Positions 1 through 7,149 of a stretch of DNA of 8,226 nt are shown here, one piece after another. The notes beneath the pieces were generated by a model. It was given only the letters and a program-made list of their open reading frames with translations. It searched no databases and was not told the origin of the DNA. The DNA is from Gemmatimonadota bacterium (GTDB taxonomy: Bacteria; Gemmatimonadota; Gemmatimonadetes; Gemmatimonadales; GWC2-71-9): positions 1 to 8,226 of the forward strand of contig JAOUDR010000105.1 in NCBI GenBank assembly GCA_029859185.1, written 5' to 3'. Within the stretch, counting starts at the first letter, position 1, and every line of letters begins with the position of its first letter. Position numbers and translations under genes: made by a program.

Positions 1-579
1 ATCCCGATCACCCATCGCCTGCTCGGGACTCATGTAGTGCGGCGTCCCGATGCTCAAGCCCGTCTCGGTGAGACGATTCCCGCCGGCGTGACTCAACGCG
101 AGCGCGATCCCGAAATCCGCGATCAGCGGGTCGTTGTCCCGGAGCAGGATGTTCTCGGGTTTGATGTCGCGGTGGATGATGCCCTGCTTGTGCGCGTGCT
201 CCAGCGCGCCGGCGATTGCGCGGGTCAGGGCGACCGAGTCCTCCACCCCAAGCTGTTTCTCCTTGTCGAGCCTGGTCCGGAGGGTCTCTCCCTCGACGTA
301 CGGCATCACGTAGTAGAGGAAGCCCTCGGCAGCCCCCGAGTCGTACAGCGGCAGGATGTGGCTGTGCTGGAGGTTGGCGGTGACCTTGATCTCCTGCAGG
401 AACCGGTCGGCGCCGATCACGGCGGCGAGCTCGGGGCGGAGCACCTTGAGGGCCACCTTGCGGTCGTGCTTGACGTCGTGGGCCAGGTAGACGGTGGCCA
501 TCCCGCCCTGGCCGACTTCCTGCTCGATGACGTAGCGGTCGGCGATCGCGATCTTGAGCTTCTCGGTGATTTCGGTCAT
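1..579 (-). CDS. Serine/threonine protein kinase D (PknB-type), N-terminal part, cut by window edge
   Basis: This is the first 193 residues of a Hanks-type Ser/Thr kinase; the reading frame stays open to base 1. The glycine-rich loop is G23-Q-G-G, the ATP-binding lysine is K45 in VALK, the helix-C glutamate is E63, the catalytic loop is H136-R-D with K140 and N143, and the Mg-binding motif is D155-F-G. The activation segment carries T171-E-T173 followed by GTPHYMSPEQ, which matches the TxT autophosphorylation site of mycobacterial PknB. All catalytic residues are present, so the visible part looks active. The ATG at 577-579 is supported by a GAGG 9 nt upstream and by an N-terminus that aligns residue for residue with the two complete kinases here. 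Over residues 21-82 it differs from kinase B at only 7 of 62 positions by eye. By analogy the missing part should hold the C-lobe end, a membrane helix and a PD40 propeller, but that is not visible. Confidence 0.95.
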   Translation of the reverse strand, partial: MTEITEKLKIAIADRYVIEQEVGQGGMATVYLAHDVKHDRKVALKVLRPELAAVIGADRFLQEIKVTANLQHSHILPLYDSGAAEGFLYYVMPYVEGETLRTRLDKEKQLGVEDSVALTRAIAGALEHAHKQGIIHRDIKPENILLRDNDPLIADFGIALALSHAGGNRLTETGLSIGTPHYMSPEQAMGDRD

Positions 580-588
580 TAGGCCCAA

Positions 589-592
589 CCTC
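589..592 (-). promoter_or_regulatory. Probable ribosome binding site of kinase D
   Basis: On the minus strand GAGG lies 9 nt before the ATG at 579. It is a modest Shine-Dalgarno match but supports this start, and it sits just downstream of the last hairpin in the spacer. Confidence 0.5.
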
Positions 593-600
593 GCGTGGTG

Positions 601-678
601 CCGGGCCTGAAGGCCCGGCTCGGCTCGGCGCTGCGAGCCGCGACCTGCCCTGAAGGGCGTCCAGCGTCCTTCGGGGCG
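601..678 (-). repeat. Four consecutive stem-loops in the kinase A / kinase D spacer
   Basis: The 118-bp spacer (580-697) contains four adjacent inverted repeats. One is 601-618, CCGGGCCT/AGGCCCGG, an 8-bp perfect arm pair, or 7 bp with a TGAA loop. The next is 621-640, CGGCTCG/CGAGCCG, 7 bp with a 6-nt loop. The third is 647-658, GCCC-TGAA-GGGC. The fourth is 665-678, CGTCC-TTCG-GGGCG, 5 bp with one G-T pair. The first and third share the palindromic core CCTGAAGG, as in REP-like extragenic palindromes. No run of T follows any of them on the minus strand, so a classical intrinsic terminator is unlikely. They could slow decay, mark a processing point, or form a structured leader for kinase D. 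The inverted repeats are seen directly; the role is inference. Confidence 0.65.
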
Positions 679-697
679 GGAACTTCGATGATCGGAC

Positions 698-3388
698 TCA
701 TTGCGTGCCGCCTTCCCGGGTCCGTTGCCGGATTTCCTCGAACCAGTTGGTGACGATCCGGATCGGCACCCCCAGGGCGAACGTCTCTTCCAGGGAGCGC
801 ACCATCAGGAGCCGGTCCCCGCGCGGATGCACGTCGTACCGCCGGGGGAAACCCAACGCCTGGAAGAACGCCGCGGTGGTCACTTCGAACCCCGAGTGTG
901 CGAATAGGCTTCGGCGCGACCGCACCTGCAGGCCGTCCGGCCCGAGCGCAATGCTGACGCGGATCATGGACTCGGGCCCTGCGTAGAAGATCCCGGACCC
1001 GTCCGGCGCCCAGGCAGGACCTACGCCCCCGGCCTCCGAGATGCGCACGGGGGGGCCGGGCTCCGGGAAGGCCCGGACGTAGATCTCGTTGTGCCCGGTC
1101 TCATCCGAGGTATACGCCAGCCACCGCCCGTCGGGGGACAGCGCCGGCTGGCGCTCGTTCCAGTTGGCGCGCAGGTACGGCACCACCTCAGGTGTCTCGC
1201 CATCGATCCGCAGGATGTCGATGTCACTGCCTCGCGCGTCCGTCCCGCGCTGGATCACGAGCCGCGACCCGTCGGGGGTCACGCCGAACACCTCGCCGTC
1301 GTCCCGGCGCAGCGTATCGACGGCCCCGGTCCCGTCCACGTTGATGCGCACGGTCGCGTTGCGCGATCCCTGCGCCGCGGACGCATAGAGCACCCGGCTG
1401 TCGGCCGACCACGCGAAAGCCACATAGGCGCCGAGGCGCGTGGTGGCGCCGGTCGACACGTCGTAGAGGGATGCCACCTGGCCGTTGAAGTCGATGAACG
1501 CGATGCGGCGCCCGTCGGGTGACACCCGCGGGTTTTCCATGTCCTGTACCTGGAGCGGCAACAGGGTCGCGTCGCCCGTCATGTCCACCCACGCGAGCCG
1601 TTCCGTGGCCTCGACGTTCGGCGAGCGCACATAGACCAGCGTGCCGGTGCGGGACGCCACCCAATGGGACGTGCCCGCGAGCCGCCAGACCTGGGACAGG
1701 ACGGCCACCGGTGGCCCGGTGATCCGGCGACCGGCAAGGTCGAACGGCACCGCCATGACGATTCTGCTTGGCGGCGGCGCCTGATAGACGATGTGACCCG
1801 ACGCCACGTACTTCGGATTGAGGGCCCGCTCGAGGAGCACCGTCACCTCGCGGGTCGCGAAGTCGAGCAGCAGCCCGCGCCCGCTCACCACCTCGTCGTC
1901 CGTGAACAACACCCCGCTGCCATCGGGGAGCAGGCTGGGGGAATTGATCGCCAGGGTATCGGACTTGAGGATCAGTTCGGGGCTGCCCCCCTTGGGCGGA
2001 ATGCGGTACAGGCCCTCGGCGCGGACCACGACGATCGTGCCGTCCGCGCCCCAGTCGGAGAACGCGACGGAATCGGCAACCGTCTGGACCACCCCACCCT
2101 CGACGGGAATCCGGCGGAACGACCACTGTCCCTGCCCGGCCTGCGCCTGTTGGAACCCGACCGTGCGCCCGTCGGGCGAGAACACCGGCGCCATCGCGCC
2201 TTCGGTACCCGGAATCGGGCGGAACATGTCGTCGTCGGCGGCCCGCACGAACAACTGTGTCGCGCCGTCCCCGATCGACAGTGCGACGACGATCAGCCGC
2301 CCGTCCGGCGAGATCGCGATACCCTGCGGCAGCGGTATGAGCGTGTCGCTGAGGCTGGTGTGGAACGGCACGGCCGGCGGAGCGGCTTCGGGCGCCAGCC
2401 AGGCCCAGGCGGCGAGGGCGGCGAAGAGGATGGTGGTGGTGCCGAGGATCGCCGTGAGGGCGGAACGGCGGAACGGCGGAACGGCGGAACGAGCGGCCGC
2501 GCTGCCGGCGGCCGTCGTGGCAAACGTGGGGTTCTGCAGGGCGGCCGCAAACTCGGCGGCGCTCGCGAAGCGATCAGCGGGGAGTTTCTCGAGCGCTTTC
2601 CCCACCGCCGCACTTACGTTGGGCGGCACCGACTTGCGGGCCTTCGTGACCGGCGCGGCCTCCTCGGTCACGATCTTCATGATGATCTGCTGTGCCGACG
2701 ACGCGGTGTGCGGCGGATCCCCCGTCAGCATCTCGTACAACACGCTGCCCAGCGAGTACACATCCGAGCGCGCCGAGAGGTCCTTCTCCGCCGTGGCCTG
2801 CTCGGGCGACATGTAGTGTGGCGTGCCGAGACTCAGGCCCGTCTCCGTCATCCGCCCGCCCCCCGCTGCGCTCACCGCCAGGGCGATCCCGAAATCCGCC
2901 ACCATCGCGCGTCCGTTGTGCAGCAGGATGTTCTCGGGCTTGATGTCGCGGTGGATCACGCCCTGCTGGTGGGCGTAGTCCAGGGCGTCGGCCACCTCGG
3001 TCGTGATCTTGACTGCTTCCTCGATGCCGAGCTGCGTCTCCCGATCCAGCTTCTCGCGCAGCGTCTCTCCCTGGATGTACGGCATGACATAGAACAGGAA
3101 CTCACCGGGGTCACCTGCCGCTCCTGCCGCTGCTGCCGCTCTGCCGCTGTCATACAGCGGCAGAATATGCGGATGCTGGAGCCCCGCCGTGGTCGTGATC
3201 TCTTGCACGAACCGCTCGGCACCCAGCACAGCCGCGAGTTCGGGCTTCAAAACCTTGAGTGCCACCTTGCGCTTGTGTTTGAGATCCTCGGCGAGGTATA
3301 CGGTGGCCATGCCGCCTTGCCCGAGCTCCCGCTCGATGGCGTAGCGATCGGCGAGGGCCGCCGCGAGTCGGGAAGGAACGTCAGTCAT
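698..3388 (-). CDS. Membrane Ser/Thr protein kinase A with extracytoplasmic PD40 beta-propeller sensor
   Basis: This complete 896-residue protein has a PknB-type kinase domain at about 16-284: glycine loop G23-Q-G-G, K45 (VALK), E63, H146-R-D with K150 and N153, D165-F-G, activation threonines T181 and T183, then GTPHYMSPEQ. It is an RD kinase with no missing catalytic residue. A linker (about 285-306) leads to one membrane helix (about 309-331). The remaining 565 residues are PD40/TolB-like propeller blades, with SPDG-type motifs near 360, 404, 487, 623, 704, 751 and 795, and a tail ending in NWFEEI near 881. The expected topology is kinase in the cytoplasm and propeller outside, so the likely role is to phosphorylate cytoplasmic proteins on Ser/Thr in response to an envelope or ligand signal; the ligand is unknown. 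The ATG follows AGGAG by 5 nt. The gene starts 26 bp after the YchF-like GTPase and is probably co-transcribed with it. Two simple-repeat tracts lie inside it: the 8-bp repeat in the linker and a CTGCCGCT tract in the N-lobe. Confidence 0.95.
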   Translation of the reverse strand: MTDVPSRLAAALADRYAIERELGQGGMATVYLAEDLKHKRKVALKVLKPELAAVLGAERFVQEITTTAGLQHPHILPLYDSGRAAAAAGAAGDPGEFLFYVMPYIQGETLREKLDRETQLGIEEAVKITTEVADALDYAHQQGVIHRDIKPENILLHNGRAMVADFGIALAVSAAGGGRMTETGLSLGTPHYMSPEQATAEKDLSARSDVYSLGSVLYEMLTGDPPHTASSAQQIIMKIVTEEAAPVTKARKSVPPNVSAAVGKALEKLPADRFASAAEFAAALQNPTFATTAAGSAAARSAVPPFRRSALTAILGTTTILFAALAAWAWLAPEAAPPAVPFHTSLSDTLIPLPQGIAISPDGRLIVVALSIGDGATQLFVRAADDDMFRPIPGTEGAMAPVFSPDGRTVGFQQAQAGQGQWSFRRIPVEGGVVQTVADSVAFSDWGADGTIVVVRAEGLYRIPPKGGSPELILKSDTLAINSPSLLPDGSGVLFTDDEVVSGRGLLLDFATREVTVLLERALNPKYVASGHIVYQAPPPSRIVMAVPFDLAGRRITGPPVAVLSQVWRLAGTSHWVASRTGTLVYVRSPNVEATERLAWVDMTGDATLLPLQVQDMENPRVSPDGRRIAFIDFNGQVASLYDVSTGATTRLGAYVAFAWSADSRVLYASAAQGSRNATVRINVDGTGAVDTLRRDDGEVFGVTPDGSRLVIQRGTDARGSDIDILRIDGETPEVVPYLRANWNERQPALSPDGRWLAYTSDETGHNEIYVRAFPEPGPPVRISEAGGVGPAWAPDGSGIFYAGPESMIRVSIALGPDGLQVRSRRSLFAHSGFEVTTAAFFQALGFPRRYDVHPRGDRLLMVRSLEETFALGVPIRIVTNWFEEIRQRTREGGTQ
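2461..2492 (-). repeat. 8-bp tandem repeat (CGGAACGG, about 4 copies) inside kinase A
   Basis: On the plus strand CGGAACGG occurs three times perfectly and a fourth time with a single last-base mismatch (CGGAACGA). It encodes residues about 299-310 of kinase A, between the kinase domain and the membrane helix. Eight is not a multiple of three, so gain or loss of one unit would shift the frame. Read in any frame the tract gives the same cyclic eight-residue pattern (PPFRRSAV). Confidence 0.9.
3115..3148 (-). repeat. Imperfect CTGCCGCT(C/G) tandem tract encoding an Ala/Gly-rich N-lobe insert in kinase A
   Basis: Four units of 9, 9, 8 and 8 bp (3115-3123, 3124-3132, 3133-3140, 3141-3148) encode residues 81-92 of kinase A, an Ala/Gly-rich stretch between the conserved LPLYD and FLFYVMPY segments, that is, the beta4-beta5 loop before the hinge. 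Kinase D has only 4 residues between the SG and FLYY anchors and kinase B has 12, against 14 here. Confidence 0.8.
3141..3163 (-). repeat. 9-bp perfect inverted repeat within kinase A coding sequence
   Basis: CTGCCGCTG (3141-3149) and CAGCGGCAG (3155-3163) are exact reverse complements separated by TCATA, whose outer T and A could also pair. One arm encodes the conserved LPL of LPLYD, and the other is the last unit of the neighbouring repeat tract, so the repeat units are inverted copies of a conserved codon run. It may fold in the mRNA; any function is unknown. Confidence 0.7.
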
Positions 3389-3393
3389 CGGAT

Positions 3394-3398
3394 CTCCT
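3394..3398 (-). promoter_or_regulatory. Ribosome binding site of kinase A
   Basis: Minus-strand AGGAG sits 5 nt before the ATG at 3388, a strong Shine-Dalgarno match in the 26-bp gap after the GTPase stop. It fixes the kinase A start. Confidence 0.75.
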
Positions 3399-3414
3399 GC
3401 CCGTCGGCCCGCCG

Positions 3415-4455
3415 TTACACATTGAACCGGATGCTCATGATGTCTCCGTCCGCCACGACGTAGTCCTTCCCCTCGATCTGCAACCGCCCCGCGTCACGGA
3501 CGCCTGCCTCCGAGCCGTATTCCATGAAGACGGCGTACGGCGTGACCTCGGCGCGAATGAAGCCGCGCTCGAGATCGGAGTGGATGCGGCCGGCCGCCTG
3601 GCGCGCCTTTGTGCCACGGCGAATCGGCCAGGCTCGGACTTCGTCTTCGCCCACGGTGAAGAACGACACGAGATCGAGCAGCCCGTACGCGGTCCGGATG
3701 AACCGCGCCAGAGCGGACTCCTCGAGGCCGAGATCTTCGAGAAACGCCGGCCGATCCGCGGGATCCATCTGCGCGATCTCGGCTTCCACGCTGGCCGCCA
3801 GGACCAGCCCTGCGGCGTGCAGCTCGGCGAGCCGCGCGGTGATGGGGGCGGGCAGGGGCTCGGCGGCCTCCGTCTCGGCGCGGTTCAGCGCCACCAACAG
3901 GGGACGATCGGTGAGCAAGCCATAGCCACGGAGGTACTCGCGCTTCAGGACGTCGGGTGGGAGTGACCGGATCGGCCGCTCCTGCTCCAGCGTCGTCTTC
4001 ATCAGCTCGAACGCCGCCAGCTCGAGCGCGTCGGGTTTGTCCTTCTTGGCGCGGTCGAGCCGGCGCTCGACGATCTCGAGATCCGCGAGCACGCATTCCA
4101 CGTGAAACCCCTCGAGATCGGAGGCCGGGTCCGGATCGGCTTCCAGCGCGGGGTTGGGGAACGCGCGGAGCACCAGGCAGAGGACGTCCTGGTCGCGGAT
4201 CTGCTGCAGTGCCTTGCGCGAGAGGCCCTTGTGGTCGGCCCCGTGTTCGCCGGGAATGTCGCAGAACACGATCTCGGCGTAGGTCGTCTTTTTCGGGGAG
4301 AAGATCTCGCTCAGGGCATCGATCCGCTCGTCCGGCACCTTGACCGTGCCGAGACGCAGCTCGCCGCCGAACCCGGTCGGCACGCCGAGGCCCGTCATCG
4401 TATTGAAGACGGTCGTCTTGCCCGACCCGGCGAAGCCCACCAGTCCGACCTTCAC
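3415..4455 (-). CDS. YchF/OLA1-like P-loop NTPase with C-terminal DUF933 (TGS-like) domain
   Basis: This complete 346-residue protein belongs to the Obg-related YchF group, whose members bind and hydrolyse ATP/GTP, associate with ribosomes and, in E. coli, dampen the oxidative stress response. Visible motifs are the P-loop G7-F-A-G-S-G-K-T14, a DxxG switch D66-I-P-G69, and N191-R-A-E194 replacing the usual NKxD. NxxE in that place is the YchF hallmark linked to relaxed nucleotide choice. A helical region rich in charged residues spans about 113-165. The DUF933 domain covers about 263-346 and closely follows the YchF pattern (EVRAW, QAAG.IH.D.E.GFIRAEV, EGKDY, ending FNV). It differs from standard YchF: the P-loop reads GFAGSGKT rather than GLPNVGKS, the chain is shorter than the roughly 363 residues of E. 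coli YchF, and L94 stands where E. coli has catalytic H114 (alignment from memory). It is therefore probably a divergent paralog, and I give no symbol. The start is GTG, 18 bp after kinase B stops, with GAGGA 7 nt upstream. Confidence 0.9.
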   Translation of the reverse strand: MKVGLVGFAGSGKTTVFNTMTGLGVPTGFGGELRLGTVKVPDERIDALSEIFSPKKTTYAEIVFCDIPGEHGADHKGLSRKALQQIRDQDVLCLVLRAFPNPALEADPDPASDLEGFHVECVLADLEIVERRLDRAKKDKPDALELAAFELMKTTLEQERPIRSLPPDVLKREYLRGYGLLTDRPLLVALNRAETEAAEPLPAPITARLAELHAAGLVLAASVEAEIAQMDPADRPAFLEDLGLEESALARFIRTAYGLLDLVSFFTVGEDEVRAWPIRRGTKARQAAGRIHSDLERGFIRAEVTPYAVFMEYGSEAGVRDAGRLQIEGKDYVVADGDIMSIRFNV

Positions 4456-4462
4456 GCGTCGA

Positions 4463-4467
4463 TCCTC
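4463..4467 (-). promoter_or_regulatory. Ribosome binding site supporting the GTG start of the YchF-like gene
   Basis: Minus-strand GAGGA lies 7 nt before the GTG at 4455. The predicted N-terminus MKVGLVGF then begins directly with the first beta strand leading into the P-loop, as expected for this family, so the GTG is preferred. Confidence 0.7.
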
Positions 4468-4473
4468 ACGGCC

Positions 4474-7149
4474 CTAGCGACTTTCCGCCATCAATTGCTC
4501 GACTTCCGCGAACCAGTTGAGCACGACCACGGGGGCAATCGACGTCCCGCCGAGCCGCACGAGGACGAAGCGGTCACCGTCGGGGTGGATGTCCCACTCG
4601 GGCCAGCGGGGGTTCTCGAGGTAGGGGCCGGTGAACAACCGCCGCCGTTCCAGCACCTGGACGCGATCCGTGACGGCGAGGCGCGCGCAGTAGAAGGAGG
4701 CGCCGTCACGATAGAACAACTCACGCCCGCCCGGATGCCACACCGGCTCGGTGCCGCCCCCCACCGACACGGCCCAGCGGGCCCCGCCACCGGCGTAGGC
4801 GCGTACGTACACCTCGTTTGTGCCGGACTCGTCCGACACGTACGCCACCCAGCGGCCATCGGGGGAGAGCTGCGGGGCGCTCTCGTTGAACTCCGTGACC
4901 AGCAACGGCGTGGGCGTATGCTCTCCCGTCAGGGGGAGGCTGTAGAGATCGAAGCCGGTGCGAGGCGCGATCTCCCGATACAGCAGTGTGCGTCCGTCCG
5001 GGGTCACGGAGCCCGGAAACCGGATCTGCGAGCCCGCGAGCAGCTCCTCCGCGGGGCTACTACCGTCGCTGGCCTTCCACCAGAGCCCTGCCAGCCCCGA
5101 CCGCCGCGACGTGAACACGATGCGGCGCCCGTCCGGTGTCCAGACCGGATAGATGTTGTCGCTTTCGGACGTCAGGCGGGTCTGGGTGCCGGTCGCGATT
5201 TCGTAGATCCACAGATGTCCCGTGGCGTCCGACTCCCGCCGGTGGTACGCCAGCCGCCGTCCGTCCGGCGAAAACCGCGGGTCACGGTAGCCGCGCGGTT
5301 CCTCGAGCAGCACCGTCTCGCGCCCACCGCGGTCGGCGAGCACGATCGTGTTGCGATCGGAGCCGCCGGTGAGATAGAACAGCATGCCGTTGTGCGAAAC
5401 CGCGAGATGCGGCACCCCTTGGGCCGTGCCCTGGACGTTGTTCAGGAGCGGCACGCGGTCGGTGACCATGGCGGGGTCATTGGCGTCCCAGCGCGCCCCG
5501 AGGATCGAGCCGTCGGCGAGCCGCGCGAGCATCACCTCGTCCGTCAGCGCCATGCCCCAGGGCACCTCACTCATCACCGTGCGGACCGCTCCGCTCTCCA
5601 GGGAGATGGCGACGATGTCCGTTCCCCGGCCGGTACGACTCGGGTCCGTCGCGGACGTGACCAGCCACCGCGAGCCGGGCGCCAGCGACGGCCAGTAGTA
5701 GAGCCGCGTGGAGTCCACGCCGAGGCGGGTCGGGGGGGCGCCGCCCGCGGCGGAGACCTTGTACAGGCCGCCCTGGGTTTCCATCGAGTAGTAGATGGTG
5801 TCCGCCTCGCTCCAGAACGCACCGCTCACGAACTGGGCGGACATCACGAGTGGACCGATGGTGAGCGTCGTCCCGCTTTCGAGGTCCACCTTGCGGAGCT
5901 GCATGCCCTGCGCGAAGCCGAGCCATCGGCCATCCGGCGAGAAGAACGGCATGTACGCCCCGTCGGTGCCGGGAATGACTTCGACCGCAAGGTCGTCGAT
6001 GCGGCGCGTGTAGAGCCGCTGCTCGGGCGTCCCCGGGCCGAGCCAGACGAACGTGCGCGCATCCGGCGAGATAGCGACGGCGCTGGAGAGCTGGTTGACG
6101 AGGATGCTCGCGTCCGGCGCGGTCGTGAGCGTGAAGCGGGCGACCTCGGCGGGCGGGCCCGACCGCCGGAGCCAGCCCCACGCGGCGATCACGGCGAGCA
6201 ATGCGGCCGCGGCGAGGGCCCCGAGCGCCACGGCCCGCCACGGGCCGCTCGCCCGTGGCGCCGCGCGGTGCCCCGGCATGGCGCGAGTGGCGACGGCGCC
6301 CTGCAGCGCCGCGTTGAACTCGGCGGCGGAGACCCAGCGGTCCGCCGGCAGTTTCTGCAGCGCACGCAATACCGCCGCCTCGACGTGATCCGGTACGGTC
6401 GCGCGCAGCTCCGTCGGCGCGACGGGCGTTGCGGTCATCACCTTCGCGACGATCGCTTGCGCGGTCGGCCCGCTGAAGGGGGGCTCCCCCGTCAGCATCT
6501 CGTAGAGCATGGCCCCAAGCGCATAGACATCGCTCTTGGGCGTCAGCTCGCGGTCGCCCATGGCCTGCTCGGGGCTCATGTAGTGCGGCGTGCCGAGCGA
6601 CATGCCGGTCTCGGTCATGCGGGACCCGCCGGCTTCACTCACCGCCAACGCGATGCCGAAGTCCGCGACGAACGCCTGGCCGTCGTGCAGCAGCACGTTC
6701 TCGGGCTTGATGTCGCGGTGGATGACGCCCTGGCGGTGCGCGTAGTCGAGCGCCGCGGCGACTTCACCGGTGAGCTTCAACGCATCGTCGATCGGGAGCT
6801 GCGTCTCGCGGTCGAGCCGCTGCCGCAACGACTCCCCCTCGATGTACGGCATGACGTAGTAGAGAAACTCCTGTCCACCAACGGCCTGCGGCGCTGCCGC
6901 GCTGCCACTGTCGTACAGCGGCAGGATGTTCGCGTGCTGCAGATTGGCCGTGAGCTTGATCTCCTTGAGAAACCGCTCGGCGCCGATCACGGCGGCCAGC
7001 TCGGGGCGCAGGACCTTGAGCGCGACCTTGCGGTCGTGTTTCACGTCGTGCGCGAGATAGACCGTGGCCATACCGCCCGCGCCGAGTTCTCGCTCGATGC
7101 GGTAGCGGCCCTCGAGGGTCGTGGTGAGACGGTCGGCGACGGGGCTCAT
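4474..7149 (-). CDS. Membrane Ser/Thr protein kinase B with extracytoplasmic PD40 beta-propeller sensor
   Basis: This complete 891-residue paralog of kinase A has a kinase domain at about 16-283: G23-A-G-G, K45, E63, H144-R-D with K148 and N151, D163-F-G, activation threonines T179 and T181, then GTPHYMSPEQ. A linker rich in Arg, Pro and Ala (about 288-305) precedes one membrane helix (about 306-327). PD40 motifs in the outer part lie near 360, 404, 627, 671, 716, 762 and 805. The first reads SPDAR and the last HPGGR, so these blades are slightly degenerate. The protein ends with a VVLNWFAEVEQ tail. The N-lobe is closer to kinase D than to kinase A (7 versus 13 differences over 62 aligned residues, by eye). 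The ATG overlaps the stop of the upstream propeller gene as ATGA, and no clear Shine-Dalgarno precedes it, so translation is probably coupled. The YchF-like gene follows after 18 bp. The expected role is transmembrane signalling by Ser/Thr phosphorylation; signal and substrates are unknown. Confidence 0.95.
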   Translation of the reverse strand: MSPVADRLTTTLEGRYRIERELGAGGMATVYLAHDVKHDRKVALKVLRPELAAVIGAERFLKEIKLTANLQHANILPLYDSGSAAAPQAVGGQEFLYYVMPYIEGESLRQRLDRETQLPIDDALKLTGEVAAALDYAHRQGVIHRDIKPENVLLHDGQAFVADFGIALAVSEAGGSRMTETGMSLGTPHYMSPEQAMGDRELTPKSDVYALGAMLYEMLTGEPPFSGPTAQAIVAKVMTATPVAPTELRATVPDHVEAAVLRALQKLPADRWVSAAEFNAALQGAVATRAMPGHRAAPRASGPWRAVALGALAAAALLAVIAAWGWLRRSGPPAEVARFTLTTAPDASILVNQLSSAVAISPDARTFVWLGPGTPEQRLYTRRIDDLAVEVIPGTDGAYMPFFSPDGRWLGFAQGMQLRKVDLESGTTLTIGPLVMSAQFVSGAFWSEADTIYYSMETQGGLYKVSAAGGAPPTRLGVDSTRLYYWPSLAPGSRWLVTSATDPSRTGRGTDIVAISLESGAVRTVMSEVPWGMALTDEVMLARLADGSILGARWDANDPAMVTDRVPLLNNVQGTAQGVPHLAVSHNGMLFYLTGGSDRNTIVLADRGGRETVLLEEPRGYRDPRFSPDGRRLAYHRRESDATGHLWIYEIATGTQTRLTSESDNIYPVWTPDGRRIVFTSRRSGLAGLWWKASDGSSPAEELLAGSQIRFPGSVTPDGRTLLYREIAPRTGFDLYSLPLTGEHTPTPLLVTEFNESAPQLSPDGRWVAYVSDESGTNEVYVRAYAGGGARWAVSVGGGTEPVWHPGGRELFYRDGASFYCARLAVTDRVQVLERRRLFTGPYLENPRWPEWDIHPDGDRFVLVRLGGTSIAPVVVLNWFAEVEQLMAESR
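7146..7149 (-). promoter_or_regulatory. ATGA stop-start overlap coupling the upstream propeller gene to kinase B
   Basis: The kinase B ATG (7149-7147) overlaps the TGA of the preceding gene (7148-7146). The 30 nt upstream contain no purine-rich Shine-Dalgarno, so re-initiation by terminating ribosomes is the likely mode. Confidence 0.75.

Noticed and set aside
37..582. A 181-codon plus-strand frame opposite kinase D
   Set aside because: The opposite strand encodes unmistakable kinase motifs; this frame shows no homology signal.
601..618. Rho-independent terminator between kinase A and kinase D
   Set aside because: The stem is strong but is followed on the transcribed strand by CACCACGCGAGG, with no U tract.
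580..697. A promoter for kinase D in the spacer
   Set aside because: I could not find a convincing -35/-10 pair in this GC-rich, hairpin-filled stretch; a promoter cannot be excluded but is not supported.
1224..2126. A 300-codon minus-strand frame inside kinase A
   Set aside because: It is an out-of-frame shadow of the propeller region with basic, low-complexity composition. It matters only as the tail that a repeat contraction at 2461-2492 would read into.
1664..3463. A plus-strand open frame of 599 codons antisense to kinase A
   Set aside because: Same reason: low-complexity composition, no domain, and fully opposite a well-supported gene.
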